DNA of 64,000 nt from Rotaria sp. Silwood1 (lineage: Eukaryota > Rotifera > Eurotatoria > Philodinida > Philodinidae): positions 16,468-80,467 of the forward strand of contig CAJNOP010000874.1 of assembly GCA_905250075.1 (NCBI GenBank), read 5' to 3'. Positions within the stretch are counted from its first letter, which is position 1. Each line of letters starts with the position of its first letter. A program made the translations under genes and the position numbers. The notes below the pieces were generated by a model, which was given only the letters and a program-made list of their open reading frames with translations, was not told the origin of the DNA and made no database searches. Below, one piece after another: positions 57,598 through 64,000 of this stretch.

Positions 57598-58567
57598 ATG
57601 GCGTCGGAGAAAGTCGAGAATAGGGGTGGGAAGTTACCGTTCCCAGACCGTTACCCGGGAACGGTAACGGTAACGATTTCTATGGAAGGAGTTACCAGTT
57701 ACCCGAGTAACTGGTAACGGGACCGTTACCAGTTACTTTTTCCTGGTAACTTCTCAAAAAGACGAAATATTATTTCTATTCGACCGAATATTGACAATAC
57801 ATCAGTAAACAGAATTTGGAGTTACCAGTTACCCTGGTAACTGTTACCCGTTACCAGTTACCTGGGAACAAGTCAACTGAATAAATAATGTAATGACAAT
57901 ATTCTGTCGACGGGAAGTGATAATTCATCTTTTTGGAGAAGTTACCAGGAAAAAGTAACTGGTAACGGGACCGTTACCAGTTACCCAGGTAACGGTAACG
58001 GTAACTTCCCACCCCTAGTCGAGAATCCTGCTATCGATCCATTCAACGATGATCTCACTCACTGTATAATGCTCAATTTTCTTTATTTTGGCAGCTGTCG
58101 TAGTGCATCCAGTAAGAGAGAACTTCAAAAGTTGGGTATAACCCATATTTTAAATTGCACTGGCTCGACATTCAAGAATCTTTATCTGCAATTGTTTAAG
58201 TAAGTTGATGATGATAGAAAAGTATTTCTGTATTTTGAAAGAGACGTTCTTCTTGATAGGTATGTAAATTTAAGTTTGGAAGATCGGCTTGATAAGAAAG
58301 GATCACTTCTCTATCATATCGATGTTGGTCTCAAATTCATTTACAGTGCTCGAGAAGAAGGAGACAAAATTCTTGTGCATTGCATCGAGGGTAAGAGTCG
58401 ATCGCCGTCAATTATCATTGCATATCTTATGGATTCACAGGGACTATCGCTATTAAAAGTCGTATCAGCATGTGAAATATTTACAGTCTATAACTCAACC
58501 AAATTCTAATTTTCTTGATCAATTGGCTGAATATGAGAAAGGTATCTGGTTTTCAAAGTACAGATAA
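57598..58567 (+). pseudogene. Dual-specificity phosphatase, disrupted by a hAT-like MITE and a frameshift
   Basis: ATG at 57598. The first seven codons are followed by a 400-bp insertion, after which the frame resumes at 58021 as NPAIDPFNDDLTHCIMLNFL and YFGSCRSASSKRELQKLGIT. An intron (GTAAGT at 58200, acceptor TAG at 58259) joins in frame to YVNLSLEDRLDKKGSLLYHI and the catalytic loop VHCIEGKSRSPSIIIAYLM, the HCxxGxxRS signature of dual-specificity protein phosphatases. The downstream helix (VKYLQSITQPNSNFLDQLAE, ending TAA at 58567) is in another frame from about 58470, so there is a second lesion of one or two bases. The insertion introduces an early stop. A shorter product from the internal Met at CIMLNFL is possible but would lack the correct end. 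Confidence 0.85.
57621..58012. mobile_element. hAT-like MITE with 8-bp target duplication
   Basis: Ends TAGGGGTGGGAAGTTACC and GGTAACTTCCCACCCCTA are perfect inverted repeats. The 8 bases GTCGAGAA occur on both sides (ending about 57620, and again starting about 58018). An 8-bp duplication with TAGGGGTGGG-type ends is the hAT pattern. The interior is made of further inverted copies of GTTACCAGTTACC and GGTAACGGTAACG, and no transposase is encoded. End coordinates are within a few bases. Confidence 0.9.
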
Positions 58568-58652
58568 GAGACATCTTTATTAGAAGAGACAAAAACATGA
58601 CTCGATAGCAACAGCAGTAATTCAAGTTGAGCCGACTATGAGATGCAAAATA

Positions 58653-58799
58653 TGGGGTGTGGCTGTGGATGCGAGTGTGGGTGTGGGTGTGGATGTGGGT
58701 GCGGTGTGGGTGTGTGGCTGTGGGTGCGGTGTGGGTGTGTGGCTGTGGGTGTGGATCTTCTCTTCAATGACTCCCACACCTACACCCCACACGCACCCT
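58653..58799. repeat. Telomere-like palindrome 17
   Basis: About 100 bp of GTGTGGGTGTGGATGTGGGT-type arm with a tandem GCGGTGTGGGTGTGTGGCTG unit, core GGATCTTCTCTTCAATGAC, then TCCCACACCTACACCCCACA. Confidence 0.9.
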
Positions 58800-59179
58800 T
58801 GTAGGTTGAAATCGATTGTTAATAGGATCTCTTTCGTTATATGTGTACATTAATGAAGAATTCAATTGATCGAGGTTTGGCTTGCTGTTTCCACTAGTGG
58901 TTGTGACAAAACTGATCAAAATCATGTTTCGGTCACGTTTATCTGCCGCTTGTTGAAGTACTTTATAGATTTCGGAAATGTCTATAAATACATCGCTGAT
59001 TTTTAGCCATGTTTTGGTCAACCCTTCATGTTGAGCTTGGTTCTCGCTCAAGATATAAATAGTACTAATTTATGGAATATTATGAACCATGGAAACAATG
59101 ATTTTCACGAAGGAACCAGAAAAGATGATAAATATTTTCTCTTCTTGAATATCAGTTATAAAGTCGATGTATTCATTCA

Positions 59180-59355
59180 GGGGTGTGCGTGTGGGTGTGG
59201 GTGTGGGTGTGGGTGTGGGTGTGGGTGTGGACGTAGGTGTGTATGACGAGAATATCCACACCCACACCTACATCCACCCACACCTACATCCACCCACACC
59301 CTACATCCACACTCACACCTACACCCATCCATACCACACACCCACATCCACACCC
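59180..59355. repeat. Telomere-like palindrome 18, includes near-perfect (TGTGGG)n
   Basis: The G-arm has seven almost perfect TGTGGG hexamers in a row (59189-59229). The core is GTATGACGAGAATATC and the C-arm is about 105 bp of CCCACACCTACATC-type repeat. It is the best match in the window to a bona fide bdelloid telomere tract. Confidence 0.9.
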
Positions 59356-59881
59356 TTTTGGGATATCCTGCATAAAAAATGATATTTTTTTTACTGTAAT
59401 GTGGCACTGTATAAAAGAAAAGTTGATTTTAGTGTTATTATTTTGTTGATTAATCTAGAGTAGTCGTGCCATTTTATATAATGCGTAATTTTTCTGATTT
59501 CTGTTTTTGTGCGTAGAAACTAGAAACTAGATATCGTGTAACGAAATACTTGTTGTTGACGTTCTTCCTTATAAAAATAAGCAGAGAATAAAAAAATGGC
59601 AAAAATAATTTGCCTCGAGTTGACTTGAGCCGAGCATACTTGTGACTCGACTTGACTCGCTTTGAATCCAGATATTGCTTACGTCGCTCAGCTCTGTGTC
59701 TACTCGAGTGCAGTCAGAGATTCATGAGTATAGAACTCAAGGTCTTGATTCAAGTTTCGAATTATTTGTGGAAGGTTTTGTAACACTTCTGTCTTCTCGA
59801 TTTCTGATAGAATTATGTTGTTATTTATCGCACGGTGTACAAAATAAAATCAAGATAAAAATGAATCAATTCAATTATTTG

Positions 59882-60497
59882 TTAGATTAAACAGTTCAGA
59901 AAAGATAACCCGGAGATGATCCAAGTCGAATGTAAGAAGACTGTAGAAGAGGCAGAGTGCAGCGTCGTTGTTGGAACGAACGATTGTCCGTTACACAGTT
60001 CCGATGAACAGCAGCACGTACTTACAATCGCGCCGCTTTGTGACAAGGATTGGCAGGCATTTTCACCAGCAAGACACTCACTGAAATCACCCGTACTTCG
60101 AGTATAGGTTTCACGGCCGGCATAAGAAAATCGTGTAGCCTATCAGAGTCAAAGTTTATATTGATATACTTATCACCAGTGTAACTTACAAGACACCGCT
60201 CGTTTGGAGCTGCTGGTTTCATTTTGACTCCAGACATGCCATACACTATTCATGATGACAAGATTTCAAGTCGAGCATGGGCATGCGGAGAAAAGATCTC
60301 CTGAGTTTAGTGAATTTTTCCTTATCACTCGGGTTGAATGGTTCACCACAACCCGGTGTATCAATGCTCATGCATACGTAACAATTATAACCTTGCGACA
60401 GACTCACGCTTACCAGAAGAATAAATGCAACGATTCCTATTCGTTCAAAAAAGACTCGCACGGGAGAACAAGTGGAAGAAAACAATAAGAAAGACAT
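59882..60497 (-). CDS. Ly6/uPAR-domain (quiver/sleepless-like) GPI-anchored protein
   Basis: Three exons: 60497-60329, 60245-60190 and 60139-59882, phases consistent, 160 residues. A hydrophobic signal (GIVAFILLVSVSLSQG) is followed by the three-finger domain opening CYVCMSIDTPGCGEPFNP. Further cysteines follow (ERC, SEC, NAC), then the family end CCCSSELCNG. The C-terminus is a Ser/Thr stretch and a hydrophobic tail (FLHSTWIISGLSFLNCLI) fitting GPI attachment. Ly6/quiver proteins sit on the outer cell surface and commonly modulate ion channels or acetylcholine receptors. Exon 1 can also read through its 83-bp intron to an early stop. The partner is unknown. Confidence 0.82.
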
Positions 60498-60654
60498 CAG
60501 TTAGGAGTTTATGAAGAACTGTGTTGTGCATCGTATGGGTTTGCATATTTTATCGCTACCTGCGATAAGAGCGTTATCTTCTCAAGTGAAAACAACAAAC
60601 GACACCTTCAATTGACTTTGTTAAGACCAACGAGAAGTGCTTTATAGAAAGGCA

Positions 60655-60721
60655 CGGGTGTGGATGAGTGGTGTGGGGTGCGAGTTAGGAAAAAGCACAT
60701 ACTGGCATCCACACCCACACC
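60655..60721. repeat. Telomere-like palindrome 19
   Basis: GGGTGTGGATGAGTGGTGTG, core GCGAGTTAGGAAAAAGCACA, then TGGCATCCACACCCACACC. Confidence 0.8.
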
Positions 60722-60911
60722 ATAGCAGAGCAATTGTCACCGGATAATATAGTAGAATTTAAAGTTGAAATATAAAAAAAGGTACACAAATACTTAGAAA
60801 TGAATAGAGATGTTATTGAATAAAATTTCACAAAATCATCAGAACTCTATGCAAACACGAACTCGGTGAATCAACCGCCGTTAGCACTCATCAGTTATCT
60901 GGACTCTTCGT

Positions 60912-61100
60912 AGGGTGTGAGTGTGAAGTGTGGGTGGATGTGGGTATGGGTGTAAAGTGTGGGTGAATGTGAGTGTGAGTGTGGTTGGAAAGAACAACCA
61001 CACCCACACACCCACACCCACACCCACACACCCACACCCCACACTCACACACCCACGCATCCACACATCCACACCCACCCATACCCACACCCACACCCGC
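60912..61100. repeat. Telomere-like palindrome 20 (long)
   Basis: G-arm of about 75 bp (GGGTGTGAGTGTGAAGTGTG and variants), core TTGGAAAGAACAACCAC, then about 100 bp of ACACCCACACCCACAC repeats. The core is shared with palindrome 21. Confidence 0.9.
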
Positions 61101-61955
61101 AATCAAATAATGTACATGCATACTGTTTCATGATTGTCAAGGACTTTTTTCCATTAGCGTTATTGTTTTACACACAAAAAGTGAAAACAAAAACGAAGGA
61201 CAGCGATAATGCTGCACATTTTTCGGTTTCTACAATCAATCATTTGGAATGATGAAAGCAAACGAATACATATTCAACCGCATTCGTTCTTACATGCAAT
61301 AAGCGTTTTCGCAAGAAGATGTTATTATTGAGATTTAAAACCCAATGTTTTAATGAGAAATTTTTCTCTTCACATCCCTTTCTGCTGTGTCAAGCGTATG
61401 AAGGTACAAGGAGTTTGAAAACAAATTAATTTTTCCAAAATCATATTGAACCAACAGAAATTGAAAGTGGTCGATTATTGCCACATCTTGCTGCATTTAC
61501 CAATAAACTGCTTCATTCCCAAAATGACACTCTGTTTTCTGCAAAACATACCCACATTGCACACAACGAAATAGATAAATCAAATTTTCCGAAGAAATGC
61601 CCTCATTTCGAGAATACATCGTTTATTTTCTTTGAAACTCTGCGAGTCTTGTAAAAACTGTGCAATCCATTTGTGGGCAAGAAAACTTGTGTTTTAACGA
61701 ACGACATGACTCGTCCAGTCTAATGTAATAAATTACATCTCCCATAACTATAAAAGCAAAATTTTTTGGTACACTCTTCGCGTTGCTGAAGAAGTTTAGG
61801 CACTAATCTGCCATATAAAAATAATTCTATGGCTATCAAAATTCGGTCGATAATTTTTTTATTCTTTGAACTTTAATCATCAATAATCGACTAAGACTTC
61901 AACGAATATCATTGCTTATGTTAGAAATGATTTGTAATCGATTAAAATATCATTG

Positions 61956-62032
61956 GATGTAGGTGTGAGCGTTGGGTGTGAGTATGGATGAAAAGAACAA
62001 CCACAGCCACAGCCATCCACACCACACTCTCA
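61956..62032. repeat. Telomere-like palindrome 21
   Basis: GATGTAGGTGTGAGCGTTGG, core GGATGAAAAGAACAACCACA, then GCCATCCACACCACACTCTC. Confidence 0.85.
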
Positions 62033-62267
62033 TTTTTTAACTAAAAATTTTCTGAAAAGATCAAAACAATTTTAAGAATTAGGTATGCGATTTTTATGGT
62101 GTTAAAACCCCAGAAATGATGTTGATCTCAGTTTAAAAACATTTTTCAGTTGAACGTCATAAAAACTAGGCATATTTTGATGAAAATATATTAATTATAG
62201 TTTTAATTTGGAAATAAACTATATAATTAAGGAGAATCATCTTTTACGTCAGCCTGGTCGTTCCTTC

Positions 62268-62320
62268 AAGAGGGATCTTCTACGATGAGAAGATCTTATA
62301 TTATGAGAAAGGATTTACAG
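62268..62320. repeat. Decayed fragment of the poly-C-TIR element
   Basis: GAGGGATCTTCTACGATGAG followed by AAGATCTTATATTATGAGAA and AGGATTTACA parallels the right part of the element at 36.8-37.0 kb (GGGGTCTTCTA...GTCTTTTATTATGAGGGGG...GGTTTATG). Confidence 0.55.
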
Positions 62321-62879
62321 CAATCATTAGAAAAAACAATTTTTTAATCATCAATCATCGTTCAGAAATTTTCGGAATCAATGCTTGAACAATATTCAAG
62401 AAGATCTTAATGAGCAATCGAAACGATAACTGTTTCAGGTTGACACAAAAATGATGATTGTCAAAATTTTAAAAACCGATCATGCATTTTTATTTTTAAA
62501 TCTTTACCTAAAATTCATTTTCCTAATTGAGTAATATTTTTCTGTTGGGTACAGAAAAATAGTAACTAAACAGTTTATCATTCACCATATATAACATCAA
62601 ATCATTGTTTTAATCAATCATTCTTTTTTTTTTGAAAAAAATGAGATCAAGCGTTCTTCTGCTCTTTATTATATCAAAATAACAAACAATTTAATTTTAT
62701 CGTTTTCTTTTGTTTTCTCACACTACAGACGAAACATTTTTCTTTGATTGGCAGCAAAAAATGATAAACCAAAAAACCAGAGAGACAAAAAAAAACAGAA
62801 TCATGAAAGTGACTCGAAAGAAAACAGAATGCAGTTTGGAATAAATAAGTGAAGAATTCTTCTTTGTTTTGTTCTATTT

Positions 62880-63843
62880 TTATTTGTCGTTTTTAACAAG
62901 TTGAACATTTTTTCTTTGTCCCCAAAGAATAAATCTTTTAAACCAAAAATGATATATTGTCCATAAAACAACTCCAACAGCAATCATTGTCCAAACAAGT
63001 ACAATATGAAATGGTAATGGTTTTGTAGCAGTTTTCCAATCAAATTTTAATACAATTAATATTTCTGTCACTACAATAGCTGTTAGAATCCATGACTGTC
63101 GACCAAATTTTTTACATTCACGATTATCCAAATATTCAAATGTTTCACGCACTGCAACACCACAAGCAGGAAAAAATAAGAATAAACGTATTCCACATAA
63201 AAAATGTGGTGGTGGAATCCATAAAATAAATTTTAAATAGAATGTACCTAAATCGACAAGAAGCAAAAAACATGTTATTAATAATGTTGCAAGCCAACGT
63301 TTTAAAGATGCTGTTGGACGCCAATCAAATTCAAGCCAATCATGTGGTGTAAATTGACCCAACACACGCATTATTTTACCTCTTTTAAAATTAGTTAATA
63401 CGTTTATTTTTTCGGAAAAAACAAAAAAAATTGTTTTTTTTCGCTTTACCTAACAGTTGGTATTGTCCACATGCCACGCCAATTGTATGGTTTTATTTTT
63501 AAATATTCACATGTTTTCATACCCATATAAATTCCACCACCATTACAAATAAGTGCATCAAGAACCCACTATAATAAATCGAATGAAATATTTCTAAAAA
63601 ACAAAAAAAATTAAGAATTTACATGATCCCACCAACATTCACTAAAATTTGGTAATTGATGCGCAAGAGAATACTCAAGAAGTTCAAAACCTATTGATGT
63701 TACCATACAGAACCAATAATCACGAAGAATTAATGCCTAAAAAAAACTTTATTTGTTGAAAAAACAAAACTACAAAATAATTAATGATTTACTTTTAACC
63801 ACCAACCAATGACATGCGATACAACAAAAATATCCATTTTATC
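62880..63843 (-). CDS. PTDSS: Phosphatidylserine synthase, 5' part outside the window
   Basis: Four exons are visible: 63843-63793, 63736-63623, 63568-63450 and 63381-62880, phases consistent, 261 residues to TAA at 62882-62880. The sequence reads [80 protein letters not shown] and [12 protein letters not shown], then a run of membrane helices. This is the base-exchange phosphatidylserine synthase of the ER and mitochondria-associated membranes, which replaces choline or ethanolamine by serine. The first visible exon opens at an AG acceptor, so at least one earlier exon (roughly 100 or more residues) lies to the right of the window edge. PSS1 and PSS2 cannot be separated safely. Confidence 0.92.
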
Positions 63844-64000
63844 CTAATTATAACAAATAAAAGTACATATAGCTAATAGTATTTTCATTTTGTTTTTTAG
63901 AAATTGGATTGTTTGGAACGGAATTAAATCGAATTCAGTGACAGATCCAGAATTTTTTAGGCTAAGTAGCGGGAGGACTCAGTCTCCTTTGCTCCTCTCC
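63844..64000. other. Intron or upstream sequence with a possible transposon end
   Basis: Contains AGTGACAGATCCAGAATTTT at 63939-63958, which resembles the CAGTG...ATCCAGAATTTT termini of several DNA transposons. It probably lies within the phosphatidylserine synthase intron. The other end is outside the window. Confidence 0.35.

Larger units (their letters stand above)
58568..59881. other. Intergenic with two long telomere-like palindromes
   Basis: Palindromes 17 and 18 flank a coding-like stretch on the minus strand (about 59051-58810) that reads SENQAQHEGLTKTWLKISDV and YKVLQQAADKRDRNMILISF. It has no ATG, and its 3' end runs into the repeat of palindrome 17. It may be an exon fragment of a broken gene, and its family was not recognised. 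Confidence 0.45.
60498..62879. other. Intergenic with three hairpins, 2.4 kb
   Basis: Palindromes 19, 20 and 21, a fragment related to the poly-C-TIR element (62268-62320), and otherwise AT-rich DNA. No gene was recognised. Confidence 0.5.

Noticed and set aside
60251..60497. 83-residue Ly6-like ORF ending at CHHE as a complete protein
   Set aside because: It reads through an 83-bp intron; splicing at 60328/60246 gives a full three-finger domain with the CC...CN ending and GPI tail.
26885..62032. CRISPR-like array interpretation of the spaced repeats
   Set aside because: The repeats are palindromic, kilobases apart, without constant spacing or spacers, in a eukaryotic genome.

Overview
This window looks like bdelloid rotifer genomic DNA. 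It is AT-rich and eukaryotic, with many 45-60 bp GT-AG introns, short intergenic gaps and AATAAA signals just after stop codons. It also carries many degenerate (TGTGGG)n/(CCCACA)n tracts; TGTGGG is the telomere repeat known from bdelloids such as Adineta. Gene names come from reading the translations by eye and exon ends from splice-site and frame logic; no search was run. A 100-base run of N (2058-2157) is an assembly gap.

Positions 2.1-26 kb are a compact, conserved gene block. It holds the 3' part of a MIF-family gene (+), a three-exon single-pass membrane micro-protein (+), S-adenosylmethionine decarboxylase (-), a KCTD2/5/17-type BTB protein (-), a possible Tyr/Pro-rich peptide (+), hormone-sensitive lipase with two alternative 3' cassettes (-), a four-EF-hand calmodulin-like protein (-), fibrillarin with its GAR domain cut into micro-exons (-), and an SLC25 mitochondrial carrier (+).

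Positions 26-63 kb are looser. There are two large intronless secreted or surface genes, a NIDO-AMOP-vWD protein and a GH38-like/DUF5054 glycosidase. There is also a small secreted cysteine-rich peptide with a CC-C-C-CC framework, a phospholipase D of about 23 exons, and a Ly6/uPAR-type GPI-anchored protein. Between them lie gene relics: an ABC-transporter 3' end, a Tc1/mariner transposase, and a dual-specificity phosphatase broken by a hAT-like MITE. A phosphatidylserine synthase gene runs off the right edge.

The most unusual structure is a family of about 21 dispersed palindromes. Each has a left arm of telomere-like G-rich repeat, a short unique core, and a right arm of C-rich repeat, always in the head-to-head order G-arm, core, C-arm. 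Unlinked copies share cores, so they seem to be one (or a few) spreading families rather than random microsatellites. One lies at 1.75 kb, none between 2 and 26 kb, and the rest lie between 26.9 and 62 kb. Other non-autonomous elements include a piggyBac-like TTAA-flanked MITE carrying a minisatellite inside a phospholipase D intron, a poly-C-TIR foldback element, and several unclassified inverted repeats.
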